In this document: in pieces, positions 8,298 through 16,649 of the stretch
Position numbering within the stretch: the first letter of the stretch is position 1
How the letters are laid out: each line of letters starts with the position of its first letter
DNA from: Planctomycetia bacterium
Lineage (GTDB): Bacteria; Planctomycetota; Planctomycetia; Pirellulales; PNKZ01
Length of the DNA: 64,000 bases
Assembly: GCA_021413845.1 (NCBI GenBank)
Contig: JAIOPP010000070.1
Location: 51,516-115,515, forward strand
Direction: 5' to 3'
Notes under the pieces: generated by a model
Database searches by the model: none
What the model was told of the DNA's origin: nothing
Seen by the model: the letters and a program-made list of their open reading frames with translations, nothing else
Program-made: the position numbers and the translations under genes

Positions 8298-9302
8298 ATG
8301 AATCACAGCAGATACAACTTACCTAGTCGAAGCGCGGCGTTTTTCGTCGCATGGTTTTGCTGCTTCCAGACGGTAATAGGGCAGGGGATCGCGCCCGAGC
8401 AAGCTCCTGCCGGCAGTGCCGCGCCCGCCGGTTCTGCGCAACCCGTCGCTCGGCCGGTTGCCGGCAAAGCGGCGCTTCCCGATCCACAGCAGTTGCTGGC
8501 CGGATCGAACCGGATGTTGTCGCGACAGAAATCGATCGTGGCGAAGGTTCGGCATCGCGCGACGATTTACGGGCGCGAGCTGATCGGATCGGGCGAATAC
8601 GCGCAAGGGCCGGAGCTCGCAAGGCTGTTGCGATACGAGCTCCGTATGCAGGTCGATAATCGGGTCGTGAACTTATTGCAGGTTGCCGATGGGAGGCATC
8701 TTTGGATTTCGTATCTGCTCAAGGACGAACCGGAAATTCAGCGGGTCGATATCGACCGCGTCTTGGCGGCTCCAAATCCGAATGCGGCGACGGAGCCCGG
8801 CGGCGATCCGCATCGTCAGCTCGGCCTCGGCGGACTTTCTCAGTTACTCGCCGCGCTAGGAAAAGACTTTGAATTCAACGGCGTGTTCCGATCCGAATTA
8901 GGCGCGTTGCCGGTTTACGGCATCGAAGGTCGCTGGAAAACACCCGCCTTGACCGTCTTCAATCCCAAGATCCCGGCCGATACGCAAGCGGGACGCCGAA
9001 CCAGCACCGACAGCCTGCGGCCTCACGTGCCCGATCGGGTAGTCATCTATCTCGGAGCCGATGATTTGTTTCCGTATCGCTTCGAGTTTCGACGTTCGGC
9101 TAAGTCGGTAGAGCAGGGGGCTGCGAAAGCCGACACCGGACTGAAAGGAGACGACGCCTCGAAGCCGCTGCTGGTCTTAGAGTTCTTCGAAGTGCAGTTC
9201 GACGTGCCGATCGAAGAGCGGCTTTTCCAATTCTCCCCCGGCTCGCGACGGTTTGCCGACATCACCGACAAATTTCTTAACGCTCGGACGGCAGTCCCTT
9301 AA
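8298..9302 (+). CDS. Secreted protein, LolA/outer-membrane-sorting-like
   Basis: 334-residue exported protein. The N-terminal signal peptide contains AAFFVAWFCCFQTVIGQ; an Ala/Pro-rich linker follows (about 35-60). The rest has the alternating beta-strand pattern of lipoprotein-carrier-like (LolA/LppX fold) proteins, for example SRQKSIVAKVRHRATIYGRELIGSGEY and LLRYELRMQVDNRVVNLLQVADGRHLWI. This fold call is by pattern only. It is transcribed divergently from the lipoprotein gene ending at 7054, across a 290-bp gap. Its stop overlaps the stop of pdxA on the other strand: the two convergent genes share TTAA at 9299-9302. A direct role in lipid or lipoprotein transport is plausible but unproven. 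Confidence 0.6.
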   Translation: MNHSRYNLPSRSAAFFVAWFCCFQTVIGQGIAPEQAPAGSAAPAGSAQPVARPVAGKAALPDPQQLLAGSNRMLSRQKSIVAKVRHRATIYGRELIGSGEYAQGPELARLLRYELRMQVDNRVVNLLQVADGRHLWISYLLKDEPEIQRVDIDRVLAAPNPNAATEPGGDPHRQLGLGGLSQLLAALGKDFEFNGVFRSELGALPVYGIEGRWKTPALTVFNPKIPADTQAGRRTSTDSLRPHVPDRVVIYLGADDLFPYRFEFRRSAKSVEQGAAKADTGLKGDDASKPLLVLEFFEVQFDVPIEERLFQFSPGSRRFADITDKFLNARTAVP

Positions 9303-10333
9303 GCCGTTGCAAGGCCTCGTCGGTCTACCAGCAGCGCTGCTACCCGCAGCGCTTCGACCATGCTGCTGGTCTCCGCCTTGCATTGCCAAGCCAGATCGAA
9401 GGCGGTGCCGTGCGCCACGCTCGTCCGCACGATCGGAAGCCCGAGCGTGACGTTGACGGCCCGATGCATCCCGAGCAATTTAAGCGCGATGTGGCCTTGG
9501 TCGTGATACATCGCGACGACGGCATCGAACTCCCCGTCGCGTGCTCGGACCATCAGCGTATCGGTCGGATAGGGGCCTGCGACGTAGAGTCCTTCACCCT
9601 TCGTTTGAGCGACGGCCGGGGCGATGATCCGTCCTTCTTCGTCGCCGAATAATTCCGATTCGCCGGCGTGAGGGTTCAGCGCCGCGACTCCGATGCGCGG
9701 TGCCGAGCCTTTGATGTGGCGCATCACGTCGTGCGCCAAGCGAATCTTTTCGTTCACGGCCATGGTCGTGAGGTTGGCGAAGACATCGCGGAGCGCCATG
9801 TGCAACGTAACGTGAATCACTCCCAGGCCCGACGTTCCGCGAATCGACGCTTGCGGGCCGAGATAGAGCATCATTGCGAAGTCGTCGACGCCGCAGAGTT
9901 CGGCGAGCAATTCCGTGTGGCCGGGATAGTGATGGCCCGCGGCGTGAAGAGCCGCTTTATGCAACGGCGCGGTCGTAACCGCGGCGACACGATCCGCAAG
10001 CGCGAGGCGCGCCGCGGTGACGAGGCAATCGTAAGCGGCCCGGCCGTGGCGCGCGTCGACCAGGCAGCGCGGCGCCGCGAGCACGTCGTCGGAACAGGCT
10101 TGCAAGACCGGAATCAGCGTGCGGGTCGGATGGGCATCTTCCGGCGCTGCGATCGTGCGCACTTCGATCGGCAGCTTCCAAAGCTCGACGGCGCGACGAA
10201 TAATCTCGGGATGCCCGACGACGAACGGTCGGCAGAGATCGTGGACTTCGCTGCTCGGCCAGCAACCGGCGATCACCTCGGGGCCGACACCGGCCGCGTC
10301 GCCCATCGTAACGGCAATGAGTGGCTTGTTCAT
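9299..10333 (-). CDS. pdxA: 4-hydroxythreonine-4-phosphate dehydrogenase PdxA
   Basis: NAD-dependent, divalent-metal enzyme of the DXP-dependent pyridoxal-5'-phosphate pathway, oxidising 4-phosphohydroxy-L-threonine. The 344-residue protein shows the N-terminal TMGDAAGVGPE motif (9-19), TAPLHK (121-126), the metal-binding PGHTE (137-141) and YHDQGHIALK near the C-terminus, all family hallmarks. Length is normal. The ATG at 10331-10333 directly precedes the conserved KPLIAVTMGD start. No other vitamin B6 gene is adjacent. The 3' end overlaps the convergent secreted-protein gene by four bases, so no dedicated terminator can lie between them. Confidence 0.94.
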   Translation of the reverse strand: MNKPLIAVTMGDAAGVGPEVIAGCWPSSEVHDLCRPFVVGHPEIIRRAVELWKLPIEVRTIAAPEDAHPTRTLIPVLQACSDDVLAAPRCLVDARHGRAAYDCLVTAARLALADRVAAVTTAPLHKAALHAAGHHYPGHTELLAELCGVDDFAMMLYLGPQASIRGTSGLGVIHVTLHMALRDVFANLTTMAVNEKIRLAHDVMRHIKGSAPRIGVAALNPHAGESELFGDEEGRIIAPAVAQTKGEGLYVAGPYPTDTLMVRARDGEFDAVVAMYHDQGHIALKLLGMHRAVNVTLGLPIVRTSVAHGTAFDLAWQCKAETSSMVEALRVAALLVDRRGLATA

Positions 10334-10460
10334 GTCCGCTATTTTAAGCCGGCGGCGAACGCCGGGGCAGGGGAGGGCGGCCCTAGTGAGGCGGCGGTGA
10401 TTCCCGTAGAACTAATCGCCGGCGCTTCCCCTTTCATTCGGCTTGCGACGCGAGAACACC

Positions 10461-11033
10461 GTGAACCGTATCTTTTATCCCCTGGCGCTCTTGGGTGCCG
10501 TGGCGTTGTCGTCGGTCATGGTTCTGGGGCTCTATCTGCACTCGTACGACATTCGCAACCCGCGCGACATCGAGGCCCAACGCTTGGCGACGGTTCATCG
10601 GCTCTCGGGCATCGCCGCCGGAGTGCTCGTGCTGTTGGTCGAGAGCGTTGTCGTGACCTATTTCGTCGGCACGAACCGATGGTGCAAAGAGGTTTCGGAA
10701 ACGTATCGCTTGGGCGATCGCTTCGTTTCCGAAAGCACTCGGTTGAAACGGAAAGCGTTTCCGATTTCCTTCGTCGGGATGTTGATCGTCGTCGGTATCG
10801 CCGCCTTGGGCGGAGCTGCCGATCCCGGCTCCAGCCTGTCTCGCGACTTATTGCTTCGCTTCGGCGGCGACGTCGCTTGGGCCGACTTTCATCTCCTCGC
10901 TTCGCTCTTGGGAATCACGCTGATCGTCGGGGGCTTCTTTCTACAGTCGAACTACATCCGCTCCAATCACGCCGTGATCGAAGGGGTGATGGCCGAGGTC
11001 AAAAGAATTCGCAGCGAACGAGGACTCGATTAA
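10461..11033 (+). CDS. Four-helix integral membrane protein
   Basis: About 190 residues, function unknown. Four hydrophobic segments are clear: FYPLALLGAVALSSVMVLGL, GIAAGVLVLLVESVVVTYFV, FVGMLIVVGIAALGG, and LLASLLGITLIVGGFFL. A charged cytoplasmic or periplasmic loop with WCKEVSETYRLGD lies between helices two and three. The start is uncertain: the open frame allows TTG at 10443 or GTG at 10461, and neither has a good Shine-Dalgarno. I chose GTG because it gives a compact N-terminus before the first helix. A GC-rich stretch containing GGGGCAGGGGAGGGCGG lies upstream at 10364-10380. Confidence 0.6.
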   Translation: MNRIFYPLALLGAVALSSVMVLGLYLHSYDIRNPRDIEAQRLATVHRLSGIAAGVLVLLVESVVVTYFVGTNRWCKEVSETYRLGDRFVSESTRLKRKAFPISFVGMLIVVGIAALGGAADPGSSLSRDLLLRFGGDVAWADFHLLASLLGITLIVGGFFLQSNYIRSNHAVIEGVMAEVKRIRSERGLD

Positions 11034-11096
11034 GACAATCGAGCCCCCGCTGCTGCGAAAAAGCTGCGGCATGTTCGAGCGATCGCGGTGAAGGCT

Positions 11097-12143
11097 TTAT
11101 TCCGCTACCACGGCGAGCGGCGGACGGCAGGGAATAATCATGCGGCGTTGGATCGGATAGCAACCGAGACCGAGCGCGTCGGCGACCCATTCGTGCGTCA
11201 CGCTCGAGTCGACTCGGCCGCTGCGAATGAGAATGCCGGCGAGATACTGGCTGGCGTCGAAGCCGTGGTTGCGCAGTTCGTCGTAGTTGGAACGGCGCGA
11301 CAGGCCATCTAGGTCCGTGACGGCGTGGATGCAGTTCGAGATGTAAGTCGAACGTGGACCATGATCCGGATCGACCGCTTTATAAAGCACGCAGCCGCTA
11401 TTGAGCCGCGAGATTTGCCGTAAGGACTTGTCGTAGATCTGCGGTGCGACGATCGGATCGAGCTCATACGGCCCCCACATCGCGAGGCACTCGTTGTTGC
11501 AGAGCGCGAACTTGAGTGTCTGATGGAGAGAAAGATTGACTCCCGGCTCGCCGCGCAAGGTAAGGATACGCACGTTGAGCGTACGCGGGAGCCAAGAGAT
11601 GGTGTGCGAAGTGAGATCGTATTTCGCCGCATTTTCGACGCCGGGCACGGCCTTCACGATCGTCATCCAAGTGTGCGTGTATTTAGCTCGCTTCGGAGAA
11701 GATTGCGACCCGAACACGAGCATGAAGTAGCGCTCTTTCGGAGCGGTCGGCCTTGCTGCCGGGGAGTTCGGCGCAGGAGCCGCCGGCGGCGGGCTCGATA
11801 ACGTGCCGGGTGCTGCGATCGGCGAAGGGCCGGGCGCAACCGTTTCCGTGCCGTTCGGTTGCACCTTGCTGGTGCTGGGCGCCGTCGGCGATGTGACATC
11901 CGGGGTGGGCTTCGTTGCCGGCGTGGGCTGCACCGTCACGGGCTTATCTTGCGTGACCTTTTCGATCGGCTTCGGAGGCGTTTCGATCGCCTTGGGGGCC
12001 TCGACCGGCTTCGGAGCCTCGGTCGGCTTTGGAACGTCGGTGGGTTTTGCGGGCGCTTGTTGCGCTGCGACCATCGCAGGTGAAAGCAGCGCCGCGGTCC
12101 AAATGAAAATCGCTCTGAGCCGATAGCTGTGGTTGTTTGTCAT
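11097..12143 (-). CDS. Secreted protein with Pro-rich linker and conserved C-terminal domain
   Basis: 348-residue exported protein. The signal peptide ends near SPAMVAAQQ. Residues about 30-130 are a Pro/Thr/Lys-rich low-complexity linker built on PKPTEAPKPVEAPK-like units. The C-terminal 210 residues form a compact domain starting at KERYFMLVFGSQ, with several cysteines (ALCNNECL, GCVLYK, SNCIHAVTDLDG, GLGCYP), suggesting disulphides outside the cytoplasm. I do not recognise the domain; the SNCIHAVTD segment, with its Cys-Ile-His, is worth testing as a catalytic site. GAGG seven bases before the ATG at 12141-12143 decides the start over an in-frame TTG at 12155. Confidence 0.65.
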   Translation of the reverse strand: MTNNHSYRLRAIFIWTAALLSPAMVAAQQAPAKPTDVPKPTEAPKPVEAPKAIETPPKPIEKVTQDKPVTVQPTPATKPTPDVTSPTAPSTSKVQPNGTETVAPGPSPIAAPGTLSSPPPAAPAPNSPAARPTAPKERYFMLVFGSQSSPKRAKYTHTWMTIVKAVPGVENAAKYDLTSHTISWLPRTLNVRILTLRGEPGVNLSLHQTLKFALCNNECLAMWGPYELDPIVAPQIYDKSLRQISRLNSGCVLYKAVDPDHGPRSTYISNCIHAVTDLDGLSRRSNYDELRNHGFDASQYLAGILIRSGRVDSSVTHEWVADALGLGCYPIQRRMIIPCRPPLAVVAE

Positions 12144-12519
12144 CGGTGTCCTCAAGTTTAGAAATGCGCTTCAGCCCGCTATCCGACCAGCTACGGCAAA
12201 GGAATTCTCATGTCCGATGTCGTGCAAAGCTGCGTCGGCTGCGATGCTGAGTCAAAGTTGTCGGCGAGTCGTGGCAATGATACGAGTCGCAAGAAAATCG
12301 ACGCGATGAGAGCGCATAACAGGCAGCAACAGGGGCTTACGGAACCGTTATCTCTTAAGCCAAGCGCAAGCACGCTTGGTCGGCTAAAAACCACACGCCG
12401 AAGTTTGGCGTAAAAGATCGTGATCGCTTTTCATCCGACTTGTACGCTTACGAACCGATTCATGAGATGGCGTTTAGTCGTCAACATACCGTTCGCAAGA
12501 GATTTAAATCGCTGGACAC
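12144..12519. other. Intergenic region, weak small ORF and hairpin
   Basis: About 375 bp between two minus-strand genes. It includes a 67-codon plus-strand frame (12210-12413) preceded by AAAGGA, and a 7-bp hairpin CCAAGCG/CGCTTGG near 12359-12378 followed by a short A-rich run. The frame has no recognisable product and an overlapping frame exists on the other strand, so I do not call it a gene. Confidence 0.4.
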
Positions 12520-13500
12520 TTAGGGACGCGGTGAAGCCGTTGCAGCAGGCTTCCCACTCGGATCGCTCGTCGCTTGTCGACCGTTGCCCACGTGCGAATG
12601 GTCGTGTCCGCTCTGCTCTAAGAAAACGATCCCACCCGCGATGGCAAGTCCCGCGACCAACGCCAAAGAAAGCTGCAAACGGTTGTGAGAATGAAACTGA
12701 AGCTCGGGAAGCAGATCGCTCGTCGAGATGCAAAGAAACGTCCCTGCCGCTAGAGCCAAGACGCAGCCGATCGCTTGCTTATCGGCCGCGCCGAAGGTGA
12801 ACAAACCCGCTTGGAAGAGCAGGGCACCGATCGGCACCGAGAGCGCGTAGCCGAAGTTCACCAGATGCCGATGTCGAACCGATCGCCCTCCGACGGCCAT
12901 GAGCGCACCGAGCGTGAGTGAATCGAGCGGCTTATGCAACGCGATCACCAGAAAGATAGCGAGGCCGGCCCATGCGAGGTCGTGATGTTCGCTCCGTTCG
13001 GCGGCGATCCCGGCGGCCAACGCTACGCCGTCGAGCAGGCTATGGAGCCCGAGACCGAGCAGGGCAGGGCCCCAACCGATCGAAGTCGAAGAACCATGAG
13101 CCTCTCCATGATCGTGGCCGGCATGCGTGTGCTCGCCGTGACTATGCCCGTGATGCTTGTGGTGTTCATGATCGCAATCGTGGGCCGGGGCCTGAGGTTC
13201 GGTCGACGTCGGCTCGGGCGGAGCGTCGTGGTGGTGAAAATGAAAGGCCCGCTCGATAAAGAACATCAGCAGAAACCCGGCCAACGCGAACCACATCGTC
13301 CGATCGATCGAACCGACGAGCAAGAAAGCGTGGGGGATTAGATGTAGCAGCCCGACGCCGAGCATCGCCCCGGCGACGAAGCTCAACGCCGTCTGCATGC
13401 GCGTATGCGTCAGACGAAACCAATGCGGAATGAATCCGCCGAGCAAGGAAGCCCCGACGATCCCGGCGCAATAAATCGAAAGGAGTACCGCAGCGCTCAT
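12520..13500 (-). CDS. ZIP-family divalent metal transporter
   Basis: Inner-membrane transporter of about 326 residues moving Zn2+ or related divalent cations into the cytoplasm. There are about eight hydrophobic helices. A very His-rich loop (about residues 90-140, repeated HxH, including HHKHHGHSHGEHTHAGHDHG) sits between helices three and four, as in many ZIP proteins. TM4 carries the HSLLDGVALA signature. TM5 has ALHKPLDSLTLG, where many family members show HEIPHE-like residues, so metal specificity may differ. A second short His cluster (GHDHSH) lies near the C-terminus. The ATG at 13498-13500 begins directly before TM1; the open frame upstream to 13629 encodes polar, non-family sequence and is rejected. 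Confidence 0.85.
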   Translation of the reverse strand: MSAAVLLSIYCAGIVGASLLGGFIPHWFRLTHTRMQTALSFVAGAMLGVGLLHLIPHAFLLVGSIDRTMWFALAGFLLMFFIERAFHFHHHDAPPEPTSTEPQAPAHDCDHEHHKHHGHSHGEHTHAGHDHGEAHGSSTSIGWGPALLGLGLHSLLDGVALAAGIAAERSEHHDLAWAGLAIFLVIALHKPLDSLTLGALMAVGGRSVRHRHLVNFGYALSVPIGALLFQAGLFTFGAADKQAIGCVLALAAGTFLCISTSDLLPELQFHSHNRLQLSLALVAGLAIAGGIVFLEQSGHDHSHVGNGRQATSDPSGKPAATASPRP

Positions 13501-13785
13501 GAGTGGTGACGGACGCGGAGAAGGGCGTGGATCGGAAATATGCTCGACGTACTGAAATGCGAACGGTTCGCAAGCGACGATCTTCCAGTATCGTGCGGAA
13601 GCCTCGCCGTCACAAGGCTCTGCGGACAATCGGCGCTAGGCATCCGTCGCCGCGTGGCTTTTTATGCCGCCACAGAGTATTTTCAGCGATCTTAGATCTC
13701 TTGCGCACAGTCAACGCGTAAGCGCACGTATGCTGCGTAGGACATTGTAATCTCCGTCTTTCCCTATCTTTGCGAGTCTTTGTCG

Positions 13786-14235
13786 ATGCGTGCCTGCGTC
13801 CAGCGTGTGAGCCGAGCCGAGGTCGTGGTTGCCGATGAGACCATCGGTGCGATCGAGCGCGGGCTGCTGGTGCTGCTCGGCGTCGCTCAAGGCGACACTC
13901 CGGCCGACGTCGACTATCTGGTCGAGAAGGTCGTCGGGCTCCGAATCTTCAACGACGCCGACGGCAAGATGAATCTTTCGCTCGCCGAAATCGACGGCGC
14001 GATGCTTGTCGTCAGTCAGTTCACCTTGCTCGGCGATTGCCGTAAAGGAAAAAGGCCCAGCTTCACCGAGGCCGCCGAGCCCGTGAGCTCGCTCGCGCTC
14101 TACGAGTCGTTCGTCGCCGGCGTTCGCGCCCGCGGCATCGTCGTGGCGACCGGAAAGTTTCGCGCCGACATGGCGGTGACTCTCACCAACGACGGGCCGG
14201 TGACCCTGCTCGTCGATAGCCGCAAGAACTTCTAA
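13786..14235 (+). CDS. dtd: D-aminoacyl-tRNA deacylase
   Basis: Cytoplasmic proofreading enzyme that hydrolyses D-amino acids, and glycine mischarged on tRNA-Ala, from tRNA. At 149 residues it has the family length. It begins with the conserved [13 protein letters not shown], has the [17 protein letters not shown] active-site segment (SQFTL motif) and ends with the cross-subunit [11 protein letters not shown] motif containing the Gly-cisPro pair. The ATG at 13786 is chosen over an in-frame TTG six bases upstream because family proteins start at MR. It is separated by only 6 bp from the convergent YdjM-like gene. Confidence 0.95.
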   Translation: MRACVQRVSRAEVVVADETIGAIERGLLVLLGVAQGDTPADVDYLVEKVVGLRIFNDADGKMNLSLAEIDGAMLVVSQFTLLGDCRKGKRPSFTEAAEPVSSLALYESFVAGVRARGIVVATGKFRADMAVTLTNDGPVTLLVDSRKNF

Positions 14236-14241
14236 GCCGAG

Positions 14242-15360
14242 TTAATATCGCCGAGTCATCGGGTAACCGGCCCGAGGTTGTTGGCCGTAGTTCGGCTGCG
14301 CCTGATAAGCCGGCACCGTAGCGTTCGGGTAATACGGCTGCTGATACTGTTGCGGATAAGTCTGTGTCGCGGGCTGATACGATTGCGACTGTTGCTGTGG
14401 ATACGTCGCCGGCGAATAACCGCTTTGGCCGTAATACGACTGTTGATAAGCCGCCTGCTGGTAAGCCGCTTGATAGGCTTGCTGCTGCGCCGCCACTTGC
14501 TGTTGGTAAAGCTGTTGTTGATACGCCTGCTGTTGTTGCAAGGCGTAAGCTTGTTGCAGAGCAGGGGAGGGCTGCTGCGTTTGCGTGGGGCTGCTTTGTG
14601 TCGGCTGCGTCGTAGTGCCGGTGGGTTGCGCCGGCCCATCGTTCGGGAGTCGCAGATTCGTTTTTTGTTCGATCTCTTTGACGATCGCCGAAGCGACCGA
14701 GTGCAGCTCTTGGCCGCGCGGCGAGACTGTCGACCAAACCGGATCGTTCAACACGACGACGCCGAGCAGAATCAGCTTCACGTAGCACGATAAATTTCCC
14801 CACGCGCTATCGCCCCACAGCTTCATCGCCGTGCCGGACGAGCTCTTCAAGCCGATTCCACCTTTGAAGCGGATGCTCCAAATCTCGTCGAGAATGAGAT
14901 GCGAGAAGAAGCCGACAAGGACGGCGCAAGCCTTAAACGCGCGCAGATAAATGTCCCCCGTCGCGCAGAGCAGAAATGCGACCTCGCCGGCGATCAGCGC
15001 TGCGGGAATGCTATGAAACATCCCGCGATGCACGGTATATTTCTTCAGCAACGTCCCCAAGCCGAAACGAACCGCAATGTACATACCGGCGCCGGCAAGA
15101 ACCATCGTCTCGGTCGACCAGCCTTGTGCCTCGAACCGCGAAGTGAGCAGCATCGGCACGCACGCCGCCGCGAACGCCAAACTTTCTCGAAGCGGAATGC
15201 CGGAATCGCTATCTAAGTCGGGCAGCATTCCGGAGACGCTGCACAGCGCGCCGGCCAAGAGGCAAGGGGGGGCCGGGAGCTTGAAGTAGGTATACGCAAC
15301 CGCCGCATAGCCGACGCCGAGCGCCGTACTGGTCGTGATGTGCGTCTTGAAGTCGGCCAC
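14242..15360 (-). CDS. YdjM/DUF457-like membrane metal-dependent hydrolase with Tyr/Gln-rich tail
   Basis: 372-residue inner-membrane protein. Residues 1-200 match the LexA-regulated YdjM/DUF457 type: DFKTHITTS near the start, PDLDSDSG, HRGMFHS and FFSHLILDEIW, whose His/Asp residues would bind metal. Several hydrophobic helices separate these motifs. Residues from about 240 onward are low-complexity, dominated by Gln, Tyr, Pro and Ala (repeats of YQQ, QQAYQ, SYQPAT), resembling a prion-like or phase-separating tail. I chose the GTG at 15358-15360, which places the conserved ADFKTHITTS at the N-terminus and has GGAG upstream; the ATG at 15420 would add 20 atypical residues. It lies head-to-head with the CvpA-like gene, which has the same kind of tail. 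Confidence 0.75.
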   Translation of the reverse strand: MADFKTHITTSTALGVGYAAVAYTYFKLPAPPCLLAGALCSVSGMLPDLDSDSGIPLRESLAFAAACVPMLLTSRFEAQGWSTETMVLAGAGMYIAVRFGLGTLLKKYTVHRGMFHSIPAALIAGEVAFLLCATGDIYLRAFKACAVLVGFFSHLILDEIWSIRFKGGIGLKSSSGTAMKLWGDSAWGNLSCYVKLILLGVVVLNDPVWSTVSPRGQELHSVASAIVKEIEQKTNLRLPNDGPAQPTGTTTQPTQSSPTQTQQPSPALQQAYALQQQQAYQQQLYQQQVAAQQQAYQAAYQQAAYQQSYYGQSGYSPATYPQQQSQSYQPATQTYPQQYQQPYYPNATVPAYQAQPNYGQQPRAGYPMTRRY

Positions 15361-15589
15361 GCGCAAATGCTCCAGGAAATGGGCCTTTCGGCGGGTCGCG
15401 ACTGTATCGCAAGCAGCCATCCCCCACCAGAGCAGACCGCGCGATTCCGGCCCCTTCGGAGCATCGCCACGTCTCTCGTTTTGCTAGCTTGAACTGATCT
15501 TCGTCGTTCGGCACTGCAACACTTATACTGCGGGCTGCCTCTCTCCCACTTCGAGCACCTCCGCGCATCGCGCGCGTCAAAGGCCGTTC

Positions 15590-16411
15590 ATGGAAACCTA
15601 CGACATCGTCATGCTGGCAGTGCTCGGCTGCGCCACGCTCTTCGGATTTCTGAAAGGCTTCGCGTGGCAAGTGGCGTCGTTGGCTTCGCTTACGCTGAGC
15701 TATTTCTGCGCGTATCGCTTTGCCGACCAGATCGCGCCGCTGTTGAACGCCGATCCGCGCTGGAGCAAATATCTGGCGATGCTGCTCGTCTATTGCGGCA
15801 CCGGCTTCGCCGTCTGGATGGGCTTCCGCTTCGTCTCGGGCGCCATCGATAAGATCCGGCTCCGCGAGTTCGATCGCCAGATGGGCGGGCTCGTCGGCGT
15901 CGCAAAAGGCGTATTGCTATGCACGATCATCACGTTCTTCGCCGTATCGCTTAGCGAACAAACTCGCGGTGCCGTGCTGCGCTCGAAGTCGGGCGTTTAC
16001 ATCGCCGGCTTCCTGCACAAAGCCACGCCGATCATGCCGCCGGAGTGGATCGCGCTGCTCGGACCGTACCTCGACAAGCTCGACAAAGGCTTGAACCCGA
16101 ACCAGCAAGTCGAGTATCCGTCGATCCCGACTCTGCCGGGCAACCTCACCACGCAACTCAACCAAGCGGCCGGAGCCTATGGACAGCAAATGCTCCAACA
16201 GTCGCTAGGCAACAACGGCCTGCCGACCGGCTACACCCAAGGCGCCCCGCAATACGGCCCAGCCCCCAACTACCAACAAAACTACCAACCGCAATACACA
16301 CAACCTCAATACAACCAACCGCAGTACGCGCAACCGCAAATGCCCCAACCGCAATACTACACCCCAGGCCAACAAACCCAGCCGATGAACCCGTATTCGT
16401 CGGGGTCGTAA
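15590..16411 (+). CDS. CvpA-family membrane protein with Tyr/Gln/Pro-rich tail
   Basis: 273-residue inner-membrane protein of the colicin-V-production (CvpA) family. Four hydrophobic helices lie in the first 130 residues (DIVMLAVLGCATLFGFLKGF, VASLASLTLSYFCAYRF, MLLVYCGTGFAVWMGF, KGVLLCTIITFFAVSL), with the characteristic GFLKGF start and the REFDRQMGGLVGVAKG loop before helix four. From about residue 185 the chain becomes Gln/Tyr/Pro/Asn-rich with degenerate QPQYTQPQYNQ repeats, which is not part of a normal CvpA protein (about 160-180 residues). AAAGG before the ATG supports the start. It is divergent from the YdjM-like gene. Confidence 0.8.
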   Translation: METYDIVMLAVLGCATLFGFLKGFAWQVASLASLTLSYFCAYRFADQIAPLLNADPRWSKYLAMLLVYCGTGFAVWMGFRFVSGAIDKIRLREFDRQMGGLVGVAKGVLLCTIITFFAVSLSEQTRGAVLRSKSGVYIAGFLHKATPIMPPEWIALLGPYLDKLDKGLNPNQQVEYPSIPTLPGNLTTQLNQAAGAYGQQMLQQSLGNNGLPTGYTQGAPQYGPAPNYQQNYQPQYTQPQYNQPQYAQPQMPQPQYYTPGQQTQPMNPYSSGS

Positions 16412-16649
16412 TGCCAAAATAGGAAGCACGGGGTGATTGCAACAACGAAAGTGAAGTGCAATTCCTTACCGATCGTGCAGTTTCCACTTTAGCGTCTTCC
16501 TTATTGTGGCCGGTTCTTGGTACTTGCGCCTCTGCGCGCCTTATTTCTGCATCCCTTTTCTTCGTGCGCGACTCCTCGCATTGCGGTCCCGCAATCTCTC
16601 GACGACGATAGCGGTTCGCGAATTGCCTTTCATTGACCTCTTTTCCATA

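Noticed and set aside
9299..9302. Shared TTAA stop of convergent genes as a frameshift sign
   Set aside because: Both proteins have normal lengths and complete C-terminal motifs; this is simply tight packing.
12210..12413. 67-codon small ORF with AAAGGA upstream
   Set aside because: There is no hydrophobic segment, no recognisable domain, and an equally long frame overlaps on the opposite strand.
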